From Pseudoalteromonas rubra (GTDB lineage Bacteria; Pseudomonadota; Gammaproteobacteria; Enterobacterales; Alteromonadaceae), in NCBI RefSeq assembly GCF_005886805.2, contig NZ_CP045429.1, positions 3,318,501-3,382,500 on the forward strand: DNA of 64,000 nucleotides, read 5' to 3'. Shown piece after piece: positions 49,537 to 58,536 of the stretch; the stretch's first letter is position 1; every line of letters starts with the position of its first letter. A model generated the notes under the pieces. That model made no database searches, was not told the DNA's origin, and saw nothing but the letters and a program-made list of their open reading frames with translations. The position numbers and the translations under genes were made by a program.

Positions 49537-50128
49537 AACTATCCCCTTAATACATCACGCCTCAATCAACGGCAAAAAGTAGCGGGCAAAACTTTAATCA
49601 AGCGCCACCTGTAACCGCATTCTTCACAAAGTTCCAGTTTGGCAATAACATCTTTAATCTTTATCACCGCCCCCATATATTCAGCCTTAGCTGCCAGCGA
49701 ATCAAAGTCACATTTTGCGTCCAGTTCTTTCTGTTGATTTTTAATACTTTAACTGCTGGATTCATCAATGCACTCAATACAGGCAACAACCAAATGTCCC
49801 TCAAATCATCAGGGCATAAACTGACAAGGCGCTTATATTATATGACTTTACCGCCAATATAAGTAAGTGATCACAAACTAAATGACAGACTACAAATAGG
49901 ATACCAAGACAGATTAAGCGCAGGCTTTGGTGTAATTAAACACGGCACAAATAACCGACCTCACTAATGACAAATGGCGAACTTATCACACACTATTTTT
50001 TACTGGCCGGACAACGCGGTATTAAGGGTTTTTGGCTTTGGATCAAACAAGGGATAAGAAAATTATAAGCTTAAGTGAGAAATGATATTAGGGTGATAAA
50101 ATAGAGTATTACTGAACTTTATAAAAAG
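49537..50128. other. Intergenic stretch between a small membrane-protein gene and the tRNA array
   Basis: Mostly AT-rich with no intact gene. It holds a decayed coding remnant (listed separately) and the 3' flank of the tRNA array. I see no clear terminator for the tRNA transcript, no repeat and no mobile-element end. Confidence 0.5.
49566..49808 (-). pseudogene. Possible remnant of a coding sequence
   Basis: One minus-strand frame reads like protein but has no start and one internal stop (49749-49751). Before the stop it gives HLVVACIECIDESSS. After it come KNQQKELDAKCDFDSLAAKA and later KIKDVIAKLELCEECGYRW. The helical, charged composition and Cys pairs look coding rather than random. I cannot name the family; a decayed small phage-type or regulatory protein is possible. 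Confidence 0.3.
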
Positions 50129-50205
50129 TGGCGGAGTGGACGGGACTCGAACCCGCGACCCCCGGCGTGACAGGCCGGTATTCTAACCAACTGAACTACC
50201 ACTCC
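50129..50205 (-). tRNA. tRNA-Asp (GTC), copy 6 in transcription order
   Basis: A 77-nt tRNA with the acceptor stem GGAGTGG/CCACTCC, anticodon loop CCTGTCACG, T-loop GGTTCGAGTCC and an encoded CCA. It matches E. coli tRNA-Asp nearly base for base outside the stems. It is the promoter-distal copy of six identical genes. Confidence 0.97.
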
Positions 50206-50242
50206 GCAGAGATATAATGCAATTTTTTACTCGTTAAAATGT

Positions 50243-50319
50243 TGGCGGAGTGGACGGGACTCGAACCCGCGACCCCCGGCGTGACAGGCCGGTATTCTAA
50301 CCAACTGAACTACCACTCC
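50243..50319 (-). tRNA. tRNA-Asp (GTC), copy 5
   Basis: Identical 77-nt tRNA-Asp with encoded CCA. It is separated by 37 bases from copy 6 and 87 bases from copy 4, the longest spacer of the array. Confidence 0.97.
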
Positions 50320-50406
50320 ACGAGTAAATAACGATGTTAGTGACGTCGTTTTGTCATAAACTCAGACTACATTGAATCTGATAATCCAAACTAAACCCTG
50401 GCTAGA

Positions 50407-50483
50407 TGGCGGAGTGGACGGGACTCGAACCCGCGACCCCCGGCGTGACAGGCCGGTATTCTAACCAACTGAACTACCACTCC
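50407..50483 (-). tRNA. tRNA-Asp (GTC), copy 4
   Basis: Identical 77-nt tRNA-Asp with encoded CCA; 35 bases separate it from copy 3. Confidence 0.97.
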
Positions 50484-50518
50484 ACGGTGGTTTAGCTCGG
50501 TGTACTTCTTAAAGATCT

Positions 50519-50595
50519 TGGCGGAGTGGACGGGACTCGAACCCGCGACCCCCGGCGTGACAGGCCGGTATTCTAACCAACTGAACTACCACTCC
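50519..50595 (-). tRNA. tRNA-Asp (GTC), copy 3
   Basis: Identical 77-nt tRNA-Asp with encoded CCA; 27 bases separate it from copy 2. Confidence 0.97.
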
Positions 50596-50622
50596 AAAGA
50601 AGTACTGCACAGAATAAGCGAT

Positions 50623-50699
50623 TGGCGGAGTGGACGGGACTCGAACCCGCGACCCCCGGCGTGACAGGCCGGTATTCTAACCAACTGAACTACCACTCC
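50623..50699 (-). tRNA. tRNA-Asp (GTC), copy 2
   Basis: Identical 77-nt tRNA-Asp with encoded CCA; 27 bases separate it from copy 1. Confidence 0.97.
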
Positions 50700-50726
50700 A
50701 GCGTGCGCTTATAGAGAAAAAGTATG

Positions 50727-50803
50727 TGGCGGAGTGGACGGGACTCGAACCCGCGACCCCCGGCGTGACAGGCCGGTATTCTAACCAACTGAACTACCAC
50801 TCC
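50727..50803 (-). tRNA. tRNA-Asp (GTC), copy 1, promoter-proximal
   Basis: Identical 77-nt tRNA-Asp with encoded CCA. It lies about 45 bases downstream of the predicted transcription start of the array. Confidence 0.97.
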
Positions 50804-50854
50804 GCAGCATCTTGTTCTCTCGCTGTTCAGGTGTGCTCCCTGACAGCGGCGTGA

Positions 50855-50883
50855 ATAATACGAATGCCCCCCTTAAGAGTCAA
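50855..50883 (-). promoter_or_regulatory. Strong sigma-70 promoter of the tRNA-Asp array
   Basis: On the minus strand TTGACT (50883-50878) and TATTAT (50860-50855) are exactly 17 bases apart. A/T-rich DNA just upstream could act as an UP element. The region after the -10 is GC-rich (CACGCCGCTG), as in stringently controlled stable-RNA promoters. A small AT-rich hairpin (AAAAATC/GATTTTT, 50896-50912) at the end of the preceding gene may terminate that gene. Confidence 0.75.
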
Positions 50884-50910
50884 CACCTTTTTTGAAAAAA
50901 TCGGGGATTT

Positions 50911-52281
50911 TTAGTCATCCGACATCGAAAGGTTCAAAATATCAGCTGATTTGTCATTTTTTGAACTTGGTTTGCCAGAGTTTTCTGCATTCTGATCTAA
51001 CTCTTCCAAATCTAACTGCTTTTTCTTACCGATAAAGGGCAGGCTGATTTTTAATTTGATGGGCTTTTTCTGTACAAAAATGCGCACGGCCAGCCAACCC
51101 AACAGCAGGATCAGCAAATTACCAACAACCACAATGGCAACAATGGCACCGGTGCTGAGACCCGGTTCCGGTTCAGGCGGTGTGACCACACGCTGCGTTG
51201 GCCGCTCTGACTCAGGTAACTCCGGTACTTTTTCAATCGGGCGTTCTATTTCAAAGTTATAATCTGGCAGGCGGGCCATAAACTCTCGGCCGTTGATGTT
51301 TTCACCAAAGGCGGACAACTCCACACTGTATCGACCCCAATCATAATTTTTAATTGCCAGCTGGCGGTACAAACGCTCTTCGCCATTGAGGGTGAACATT
51401 TGCTCTTCACCATTGGGGTATAAGATTTTTCCCTGAAAGATCACAGTCTCCGGTTTCACCACCTCGGACTCCAACCTGATAGTCAACTGGTGCTCAAAGT
51501 CTTCCTGCCCTGCCAGCATCAATTCAAAAGAAAAAGGTGGCTCTGCAATAATGATAGGATCTTTCACTACACGACGTTTGAGGATGGGCGTTTCTATATA
51601 GAATTCGGGTTGCCACTCACCGGCTGGAAAATTCAGACGAAATTCACCAGTAAAGATGCCATCCAGAGGGCGCTCATCAAATTCCCGGCCATCATCTTTA
51701 AATTCGGCCACACTTTGCGTGCCCGCACCAAAGTTAGCGTACTGATCATTATTAGTGCTGACAAACTCGACATACAGAGTAACAACATCACGGAAGTAAC
51801 CAATATCGACAGGCTGGCCATCGTTGGTGACTTGTCCCTGAATTTTCAGCATTTCACCACGGAAGATCAAAGGCGGTAAGGGGTCAACCTGCAACTCAAT
51901 ATCCCCCAACACCATAACCCGGCTGTCCTGGCGGATCTGACCTAGTACCTGCCAGGGGCCAGGCATAGGATCGGTCACTATCACCAGGTCATAACTGATC
52001 TCGTCATACCATTCGAGCTTTTCGTCAGCAATAGCATGCGTGGCGTAGTATTTACTGCCGTCGGGTTTAACCAGCACCACGGCAGGCGTACCCGGGGCAC
52101 GAAAGAACAACAACGTAATTTTCTTAACATTGTGGTCAATGCGAAAGCGATTATCCAGTAAAGGGATCTCATTGACCTTGCCGTCTCGCTCAAGCAGCGT
52201 AATTTGCGGTGTGTCGGCCATCATCGTCGCGCTAAACACTGCGCAATATAACAACATCAATCCTGTTAAGCCGATCCGCAT
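50911..52281 (-). CDS. TIGR03503 family membrane-anchored protein
   Basis: A 456-residue protein with signal peptide (MRIGLTGLMLLYCAVFSATM), a large periplasmic part, one C-terminal membrane span (about 375-398, TGAIVAIVVVGNLLILLLGW) and a short cytoplasmic tail rich in Lys, Asp and Ser. The region ITLLFFRAPGTPAVVLVKPDG to GPWQVLGQIRQDS marks the uncharacterised TIGR03503 family of Alteromonadales and Vibrionales. The beta-rich body suggests Ig-like domains. Its role is unknown. GAGGT precedes the ATG. Confidence 0.82.
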   Translation of the reverse strand: MRIGLTGLMLLYCAVFSATMMADTPQITLLERDGKVNEIPLLDNRFRIDHNVKKITLLFFRAPGTPAVVLVKPDGSKYYATHAIADEKLEWYDEISYDLVIVTDPMPGPWQVLGQIRQDSRVMVLGDIELQVDPLPPLIFRGEMLKIQGQVTNDGQPVDIGYFRDVVTLYVEFVSTNNDQYANFGAGTQSVAEFKDDGREFDERPLDGIFTGEFRLNFPAGEWQPEFYIETPILKRRVVKDPIIIAEPPFSFELMLAGQEDFEHQLTIRLESEVVKPETVIFQGKILYPNGEEQMFTLNGEERLYRQLAIKNYDWGRYSVELSAFGENINGREFMARLPDYNFEIERPIEKVPELPESERPTQRVVTPPEPEPGLSTGAIVAIVVVGNLLILLLGWLAVRIFVQKKPIKLKISLPFIGKKKQLDLEELDQNAENSGKPSSKNDKSADILNLSMSDD

Positions 52282-52343
52282 GCCACTTTACCTCATCATA
52301 AATTAATCGTTCTCTTGCACTACAGGTGCGAGCCTGAGTGCAG

Positions 52344-53054
52344 CTACTGCTGCCACAAACTCTGCCCGCAGGCTTTATTGACCAGCTCCATGCGCGCTTC
52401 ATGCGCATCTAGCTCTTCTGCCGTCGCCAGCACCACATTCAGCGGCGCACGCTCAGCACTCAAGCGACGGATCCCCCCGCCACTACCCTGCTGTGCCTGT
52501 TCATTGTACTGAGCCAGATTAAGCTTCTTCTGGCCTCCTGTCATAGCCAGGTAGACATCCGATAAAATCTCGGAATCCAGTAAAGCGCCGTGCAATGTTC
52601 GTTTTGAGTTATCTATATCATAACGGCGACATAAAGCATCAAGGCTGTTCTTCTGACCCGGATGCAAGTCCCGCGCCATCACCAAAGTATCGAGTACCTC
52701 ACATACCTCATGAGTTTTTGCAAACCCCTGATTAAGCATAGCAAACTCATGATCCATAAAGCCGACGTCGAACGGCGCGTTGTGGATCACCAGTTCGGCC
52801 CCCTGAATATAGTCATAAAACTCTTGCGCAACGTGATGGAAAAAAGGTTTGTCTCGCAGGAACTCATTGGTAATACCGTGAACGTCAATGGCCTCTTCTT
52901 CAATACTACGTTGTGGGTTGATGTAGACATGGAAATTGTTGCCAGTCAGGCGACGATTCACTAATTCCACACACCCGATCTCGATGATCCGGTGACCTTC
53001 TTTGGGGTCAATGCCCGTGGTTTCTGTATCCAGTACTATTTGTCTTTTATGCAT
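52344..53054 (-). CDS. dnaQ: DNA polymerase III epsilon subunit (proofreading exonuclease)
   Basis: A 236-residue DEDDh 3'-5' exonuclease of the replicative polymerase. The three exonuclease motifs are [29 protein letters not shown] and [16 protein letters not shown]; the C-terminal part after about residue 185 is the helix-linker that binds the alpha subunit. It is divergent from rnhA with 69 bases between, the conserved dnaQ-rnhA arrangement. Confidence 0.96.
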   Translation of the reverse strand: MHKRQIVLDTETTGIDPKEGHRIIEIGCVELVNRRLTGNNFHVYINPQRSIEEEAIDVHGITNEFLRDKPFFHHVAQEFYDYIQGAELVIHNAPFDVGFMDHEFAMLNQGFAKTHEVCEVLDTLVMARDLHPGQKNSLDALCRRYDIDNSKRTLHGALLDSEILSDVYLAMTGGQKKLNLAQYNEQAQQGSGGGIRRLSAERAPLNVVLATAEELDAHEARMELVNKACGQSLWQQ

Positions 53055-53123
53055 ATCGTCGATTGCCTAACTTTGCTATGGTTAGCGTCTATTGGAGTAT
53101 TTTACATAAAAACAGGCAAATTC

Positions 53124-53591
53124 GTGCAAAAATCCGTAGAGATCTATACCGACGGCTCCTGCTTGGGCAACCCGGGTCCTGGCGGCTATGGTGTGTACCT
53201 CAGTTACCAAGGTCATGAAAAGACCCTCAACGCCGGATATCGGCTTACCACAAATAACCGCATGGAGATGCTGGCAGCGATAGTTGCACTCGAAACACTC
53301 AAGCGTCCATGCCAGGTGATCCTGTACACAGACAGTCAATATGTGAAACAAGGGATCGAATCCTGGCTGGCCAACTGGAAAAAGCGCAACTGGAAAACAG
53401 CCGCCAAAAAGCCAGTTAAAAATGTCGACCTATGGCAACGACTGGACGCTGCGGTTCAGCGTCACACCATTGAGTGGCGTTGGGTTAAGGGCCATGCAGG
53501 CAACAAATACAATGAGCTAGTGGACGACCTGGCACGCGAAGCCGCTGGCGGTGCGGTTCTGCAAGAAGATACCGGTTACCAGAGCGAGTAA
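53124..53591 (+). CDS. rnhA: Ribonuclease HI
   Basis: A 155-residue enzyme, the length of E. coli RNase HI, which cuts RNA in RNA-DNA hybrids. Catalytic carboxylates are in [35 protein letters not shown] and the late [20 protein letters not shown] and the basic handle [18 protein letters not shown] are present. I start at the GTG that gives [11 protein letters not shown]; a longer frame from 52992 would overlap dnaQ. Confidence 0.95.
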   Translation: MQKSVEIYTDGSCLGNPGPGGYGVYLSYQGHEKTLNAGYRLTTNNRMEMLAAIVALETLKRPCQVILYTDSQYVKQGIESWLANWKKRNWKTAAKKPVKNVDLWQRLDAAVQRHTIEWRWVKGHAGNKYNELVDDLAREAAGGAVLQEDTGYQSE

Positions 53592-53595
53592 CCGA

Positions 53596-54348
53596 CTAAC
53601 TTTGTTCCTGATTACGACTGTGCTTCAGTCGCGCGCCTTTTACCGCTGGCGTCCATTTAGGACGCGCATGCCATTTGGGTTTAATCGGCGTTAAAGGTGC
53701 GACCCGTTTGCGGGCCACCAGCAAATAGACACTGCCCATCGGCTTCATGTAATGACGACAAAAACGTCGCCAGGGCGCAAAACGCGACAGCCGTGAACCT
53801 CTTGCCAGTGAGGCATGGACGAATCGCTCATCGGCAAGAATTTCAAACCCCAGCAGATCCAGCCAGTCCTTAACCCGGGACGGGGTAAAAAAGCGTCCCG
53901 ACCAGGGCAGTTTTTCTTTGCTAAATGGCAGCAAATGCGCCAGTCCACACAAACTAAATGGATTAAACCCGCTGATCACGATATACCCACCCGGGATCAG
54001 TGTTCGGTGTGCCTCCCGTAAAATATGATGGGGATCAGAATGATATTCCAGACATTGACTGAGAATACATGCGTCTACGCTATGTTCATAAAAGGGTAAT
54101 TCATCGATTTCTGCTAACACGCCAACATGCCCCCCCTCTGGCGCAACACAAATCTGATGACTGATCGGACTTTGTGACGTATCCAGCTGACCACTCAGGC
54201 AGCCCAGCTTGAGCATATGATAACCAAACATTCGCGGCAGCCAATGAGCCATCCGCCTTTCTATGCCTGCGCGCACATAATCTCCATGTGGAAAATCCTG
54301 CCACTGGTAGGGTTTCGGACCCTGCTGAAAACTTAGAGCTGGTTTCAT
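53596..54348 (-). CDS. SAM-dependent methyltransferase, YafS-like
   Basis: About 250 residues, starting MKPALSFQQGPKPYQW. A class I methyltransferase fold is suggested by ELPFYEHSVDACILSQCLEYHSDPHHILREAHRTLIPGGY, the motif IV-V region of the SAM domain. The usual Gly-rich motif I is weak. In E. coli the gene at this place, yafS, also lies between rnhA and gloB, so I infer orthology. The substrate is unknown. The C-terminus is strongly basic. Confidence 0.8.
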   Translation of the reverse strand: MKPALSFQQGPKPYQWQDFPHGDYVRAGIERRMAHWLPRMFGYHMLKLGCLSGQLDTSQSPISHQICVAPEGGHVGVLAEIDELPFYEHSVDACILSQCLEYHSDPHHILREAHRTLIPGGYIVISGFNPFSLCGLAHLLPFSKEKLPWSGRFFTPSRVKDWLDLLGFEILADERFVHASLARGSRLSRFAPWRRFCRHYMKPMGSVYLLVARKRVAPLTPIKPKWHARPKWTPAVKGARLKHSRNQEQS

Positions 54349-54399
54349 GATACGCACTCGCTATACTTGTTACACCTTCACTTTATAGAGCAATGAGTT

Positions 54400-55179
54400 A
54401 TGGCGCAAGTCGCAGTGCAAATCCACCCTATCAACGCCTTCAATGACAATTATATCTGGGCAATATGTCGGTCAGATAGCAATTTAATGTGGGTTGTGGA
54501 CCCCGGGCAAAGCGAGCCCGTTATTGAATTCGCCACAGCACAACACAAACAACTGGCCGGCATCTTAGTCACGCACCATCACTGGGATCATACCGATGGC
54601 ATCGCACCTTTGCTGGCACATTATGGCAACCTGCCCATCTATGGCCCCAAAAATACGCCATTTGGCGGCATCACACACCCTTTGAGTGACAGTGATAAGG
54701 TCACCATTGCCGGGCTGGACTTTACCATTGCGCATACACCTGGACATACACTGGACCACATCTGCTACCTGAGTACTGATTTGGCATTTACCGGAGATAC
54801 CTTATTCAGCGCGGGCTGTGGCCGTTTATTTGAGGGTAGCCCGGCACAGATGTGGCGCGCTATGCAAGCTCTTGCCCAGCTCCCTCCCGAGTGCAAAATT
54901 TATTGCACGCATGAATATACGCAGGCTAACCTGACTTTTGCCGCTGCGGTAGAGCCTGGCAATCACGACATTACTACATGGCAGGAGTGGGGCCAGCAAC
55001 AGCGCGCACAGGCGCTACCAACCTTACCGACAACCATCGCACGTGAGTTAAGCATTAACCCTTTTATGCGGGCAAATCTGCCACATATGCTCGATACTGT
55101 ACCGTCTGAGTTACAAGCTGACTGTGATGAAGACTGGCAAAGGTTTGCCGTGCTCAGGCAATGGAAGGATAATTTTTAG
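54400..55179 (+). CDS. gloB: Hydroxyacylglutathione hydrolase (glyoxalase II)
   Basis: A 259-residue metallo-beta-lactamase-fold thioesterase that hydrolyses S-lactoylglutathione, the second step of methylglyoxal detoxification. The dinuclear metal motif THHHWDHTDG, then HTPGHTLDHICY, FTGDTLFSAGCGRLFEG and CTHEYT supply the ligands. The C-terminal glutathione-binding helices end at SELQADCDEDWQRFAVLRQW. It is divergent from the methyltransferase gene and upstream of mltD, a common order. Confidence 0.95.
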   Translation: MAQVAVQIHPINAFNDNYIWAICRSDSNLMWVVDPGQSEPVIEFATAQHKQLAGILVTHHHWDHTDGIAPLLAHYGNLPIYGPKNTPFGGITHPLSDSDKVTIAGLDFTIAHTPGHTLDHICYLSTDLAFTGDTLFSAGCGRLFEGSPAQMWRAMQALAQLPPECKIYCTHEYTQANLTFAAAVEPGNHDITTWQEWGQQQRAQALPTLPTTIARELSINPFMRANLPHMLDTVPSELQADCDEDWQRFAVLRQWKDNF

Positions 55180-55281
55180 GCACTGCTTTAATTTTTACAA
55201 CTAAACAGTTAACATTGACGGGTTTTAGCTGTGGATTTTCTGCGGCACCGTACCCTGACAATGGATCAATGACCGAGTTTT

Positions 55282-56844
55282 ATGAAAAAGCCTCTCTTGC
55301 TGCTGTTAGTATCAGCACTGTTGAGCGGTTGTCAAACCACGTTCGACAGCCCCACAATTGAACAAGCCGAACAACTGGACCACGCCAGTCCAGCCGAAAT
55401 CAGCGACACTCTGATGAGTGCCATTCAGGAACCCGTGGAAGCCGATGAGCCACCACCTGTGTTCGACGACGTCTGGGAGCGGATCCGCTATCAGTTGTCT
55501 ATTGACGTGCCACAAAACCGGCCCGTAGTTGCAGAACGTAACTACTACCAGCGCCACCAAGCTTACCTGGATCGGATTTCAAAGCGCGCCGAACCCTACC
55601 TGTACTATATTGTAGAGGAAGTTGAGAAACGCGAAATGCCGATTGAAATTGCATTGCTGCCAATCGTAGAAAGTGCGTTCGATCCGTTCGGTTATTCTCA
55701 CCGCAGCGCGTCTGGGATCTGGCAGTTTATGCCACAAACCGGAGAGCGGTTCGATCTTAAACAAAACTGGTGGTATGACGGCCGTCGCGACATCGTTCAG
55801 TCAACTCGCGCCGCACTGGAATATCTCACTTACCTGCATAAGACACTCGAAGGCGACTGGCTCAATGCCATTGCGGCCTATAACTCAGGAGAAGGGCGAC
55901 TACTCAAGGCGATCCGGAAAAATCGTAAGAAGCACTTACCAACCGATTTCTGGTCTTTAGATTTGCCACGTGAAACCACAGCCTATGTGCCTAAATTGCT
56001 CGCCCTGTCTGACTTGTTAAAACGCCAGGATGAGTTTAATGTTAAATGGAATAAGATCATTAATGCGCAGGTGGTTGATACCGTCGAAGTAGGATCACAA
56101 ATCGATTTGGCGTTAGCCGCCGAAATGGCAGATATGTCGCTCACGGAGCTTTATCGTCTAAACCCGGGTTTTAACCGCTGGGCCACAGATCCGAACGGAC
56201 CACATACCCTGTTGCTGCCAGCAGATAAAATCGAAGCATTTCAAACCCGCCTTGCCAGTACACCAGTCAAAGATCGCCTGCGCTGGCAATACTACACCGT
56301 TGCGCGCGGTGATAGTTTATCAGTGATTGCCAAGAAGTTTACCACCAGCACCAGTGCAATCCGTTCACTGAATAAATTGGATTCACATATGATCCGGGTT
56401 GGTCAGAAACTGCTGGTCCCACTGAGCGACGGCGAGTTACAAAGCGAGCATTTACCAGATGCCGTGCGCAGCGCTGCAAACAAAGCAACACGCAATAAAA
56501 AAACCCATACAGTCACCAGTGGCGATACCTTATGGGATATCAGCCGCGAGTATGACGTCACCGTGGCGCAGCTTGCCAAATGGAACAGACTCAAAGCCAA
56601 CGCAGTACTTAAGCTGGGACAAAAACTCACCATTTATCAGAGCCAGAGTACCACTCAGCCTGTCGCAAACACGACCGAGCGCACCATTACCTATAAGGTA
56701 CGTAAAGGAGATTCTCTGACACGGATTGCGGCCAAGTTTAATCTCACTGTCAGTGAAATCGTAAAGTGGAACAAGCTTGCCGGTCAGAAGTATCTCTATC
56801 CCGGTCAAAAGCTGAAACTGACCGTGGATGTCAAACGTTCATAA
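55282..56844 (+). CDS. mltD: Membrane-bound lytic murein transglycosylase D
   Basis: A 520-residue lipoprotein (lipobox LLSGC near residue 17) that cleaves peptidoglycan glycan strands. The transglycosylase domain (about 110-250) has the catalytic Glu in LLPIVESAFDPFGYSHRSAS and GIWQFMPQTG, plus AIAAYNSGEGRL. Three LysM domains follow (about 338-380, 408-452 and 470-515), each opening with a YTVARGDSL, HTVTSGDTL or YKVRKGDSL motif, for peptidoglycan binding. One more LysM than E. coli MltD, if I recall that correctly. It ends at a terminator. Confidence 0.94.
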   Translation: MKKPLLLLLVSALLSGCQTTFDSPTIEQAEQLDHASPAEISDTLMSAIQEPVEADEPPPVFDDVWERIRYQLSIDVPQNRPVVAERNYYQRHQAYLDRISKRAEPYLYYIVEEVEKREMPIEIALLPIVESAFDPFGYSHRSASGIWQFMPQTGERFDLKQNWWYDGRRDIVQSTRAALEYLTYLHKTLEGDWLNAIAAYNSGEGRLLKAIRKNRKKHLPTDFWSLDLPRETTAYVPKLLALSDLLKRQDEFNVKWNKIINAQVVDTVEVGSQIDLALAAEMADMSLTELYRLNPGFNRWATDPNGPHTLLLPADKIEAFQTRLASTPVKDRLRWQYYTVARGDSLSVIAKKFTTSTSAIRSLNKLDSHMIRVGQKLLVPLSDGELQSEHLPDAVRSAANKATRNKKTHTVTSGDTLWDISREYDVTVAQLAKWNRLKANAVLKLGQKLTIYQSQSTTQPVANTTERTITYKVRKGDSLTRIAAKFNLTVSEIVKWNKLAGQKYLYPGQKLKLTVDVKRS

Positions 56845-56850
56845 CGTTAA

Positions 56851-56876
56851 AAGCCGCTGACAACAGCGGCTTTTTA
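56851..56876. terminator. Terminator between mltD and yqcA
   Basis: AAGCCGCTG and CAGCGGCTT form a perfect 9-bp stem with a 4-base loop and Ts after it; As before it on the other strand make it partly bidirectional. Confidence 0.82.
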
Positions 56877-56900
56877 TTGGCTCTGGGCATCACGCCTTTG

Positions 56901-57350
56901 TCAAAGGTGTTGCAACCATTTCTGTAGCCAGGGCGCGACCGCTTCATAAGGCTCAAAATGCTCACACGCATCCACATCCAGCCTGGGCTCTGTCACTGTG
57001 GCATTGAGCTCCTGAACCAGCACATCGATCTGGCGCCCGGCACCACAAAAGGTATCACCGTAACTACTGTCGCCCAACGCAACAACCCCTACGGTTTTCC
57101 CCGTCAGCATGGGAAACTGACTTTGCATTTGCATTTGCAATACTAAGGGTAGCAGGTTTTCCGGAATATCGCCTTGTCCGGTTGTTGAAGAGATAAACAG
57201 TAAATTGTCCGCTGAATTGACATGTTCGAGCGTAGGTGCTTCAGCGATCACTGCGCTATGCCCTTGCTGCTCAATGTCGTTTTTAACTTCAGAGGCTAAG
57301 TTTTCTGCATTGCCAAATACTGAGCCAACAAAAAGCGTAATGGATGCCAT
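56901..57350 (-). CDS. yqcA: Flavodoxin, YqcA type
   Basis: A 149-residue flavodoxin, the E. coli YqcA length. I start at MASITLFVGSVFGNAENLA, whose ATG overlaps the truC stop codon by one base; an upstream start lies within truC. The FMN phosphate loop is VGSVFGNAEN, and STTGQGDIPENL and VVALGDSSYGDTFCGAG form the isoalloxazine loops. It is a low-potential electron carrier; the partner is unknown. MioC is a close relative, but the truC-yqcC operon identifies it as YqcA. Confidence 0.9.
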   Translation of the reverse strand: MASITLFVGSVFGNAENLASEVKNDIEQQGHSAVIAEAPTLEHVNSADNLLFISSTTGQGDIPENLLPLVLQMQMQSQFPMLTGKTVGVVALGDSSYGDTFCGAGRQIDVLVQELNATVTEPRLDVDACEHFEPYEAVAPWLQKWLQHL

Positions 57351-58084
57351 TATAGATAGTCCTTTTCTGTGTCTGGCCAGCCCAGTTGTTTGCATAAGTT
57401 CAGCATTTCTTCTCCCAAACTGGCGCGAATGATGATGGGTTCTTGACTATAAGGATGCAAAAACTTGAGCTCAGTTGCAAATAACATCAAACGACGAATA
57501 CCAAAATGCCCCTGAAAAAAGTGATTTTGCTTGTTATCGCCATGATTCACATCGCCAATTATCGGATGATTCAGGTGATTAAGGTGACGACGGATCTGGT
57601 GTTTACGACCCGTTTTTGGAAAACACTCCACCAAAGAGTATCGAATGCTGGGGTATTTACCCAGCGGTATATTGAGCGTAGCCTGATGCAGACAGTTGAA
57701 CTGAGTTTGTGCTTCCTGTGGCGCTTTATCCTGATCCGCAAACTTATCAGCAATTTTATCAAGCTGCTCTTTCAAGGGTTTATCAACATACACATCTTGC
57801 GGTGCAAAGCCCCGTACCAAAGCCAAATAGCGCTTTTGCACCGTGCCGTCGATGAAGATCTGATTCATATCACGCGCAGCCTCGGAGCTCAGCGCAAACA
57901 ACAAAACACCGGAGGTCGGCCGGTCAAGTCTGTGCACTGGGAACACATGCTGCCCCAGCTGGTCCCTGAGCATCTGCATCGCAAACTGCGTTTCACGTTT
58001 GTCTAGAAACGAGCGATGAACCAGTAAGCCTGATGGTTTATTAATGGCCACATAATGTTCATCCTGATAAATGATCTCTAACAT
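57350..58084 (-). CDS. truC: tRNA pseudouridine(65) synthase
   Basis: A 244-residue RluA-family pseudouridine synthase acting on U65 of tRNA-Ile and tRNA-Asp. The catalytic Asp is in FPVHRLDRPTSGVLLFAL; YSLVECFPKTGRKHQIRRHL and HPIIGDVNHGD are family segments. Its stop codon overlaps the yqcA start, and yqcC ends six bases upstream of it, so yqcC-truC-yqcA form one operon as in E. coli. tRNA-Asp, one known substrate, is present in six copies 7 kb away. Confidence 0.93.
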   Translation of the reverse strand: MLEIIYQDEHYVAINKPSGLLVHRSFLDKRETQFAMQMLRDQLGQHVFPVHRLDRPTSGVLLFALSSEAARDMNQIFIDGTVQKRYLALVRGFAPQDVYVDKPLKEQLDKIADKFADQDKAPQEAQTQFNCLHQATLNIPLGKYPSIRYSLVECFPKTGRKHQIRRHLNHLNHPIIGDVNHGDNKQNHFFQGHFGIRRLMLFATELKFLHPYSQEPIIIRASLGEEMLNLCKQLGWPDTEKDYL

Positions 58085-58090
58085 CCAGGC

Positions 58091-58402
58091 CTACTCCGAA
58101 ACAGCTGAGTCTAGGCGCTGTAACACACCCAGCAATGCGTTAAACTGGGGGTGTTGCGCTAAGTTGACTTCTGCCATGGGCGCGATGGCCATATTGGCAG
58201 GTAAAGGGGCGCCGTTTTGCAACAAAGTACGCATCTTGACGATAAAAACAAACTGTAACCATTGCTCAAACCGTAACGTATCGCAGCAAAATGGCTGAGT
58301 AGACTGTAACGCCTGTTCCGAAACGGGCTCTGCCTGCCAAAGTTTAGCCTGGCGTAACGTGTGTTCGAGCTCATCAAGCAGTTGCCATACTGGGTGATCC
58401 AT
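58091..58402 (-). CDS. yqcC: YqcC-like protein (DUF446)
   Basis: A 103-residue helical protein without signal peptide: HPVWQLLDELEHTLRQAKLW, then PFCCDTLRFEQWLQFVFIVK and NMAIAPMAEVNLAQH. This is the DUF446/YqcC family, whose function is unknown. GAGGAAG precedes the ATG. In E. coli yqcC is the gene next to csrB; here two plus-strand genes lie between it and the CsrB-like locus. Confidence 0.9.
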   Translation of the reverse strand: MDHPVWQLLDELEHTLRQAKLWQAEPVSEQALQSTQPFCCDTLRFEQWLQFVFIVKMRTLLQNGAPLPANMAIAPMAEVNLAQHPQFNALLGVLQRLDSAVSE

Positions 58403-58536
58403 AGTGCTTCCTCAGACAAATACAAAAGCCCCATTATACCCGATCCAACCCGGGCGTTTGTATCTTTATGGTCACCCTTATCAGTCACCAAGAATAAAGT
58501 TATAATCGCGCTTCAACGCAATTAAGTGAGATGAAA

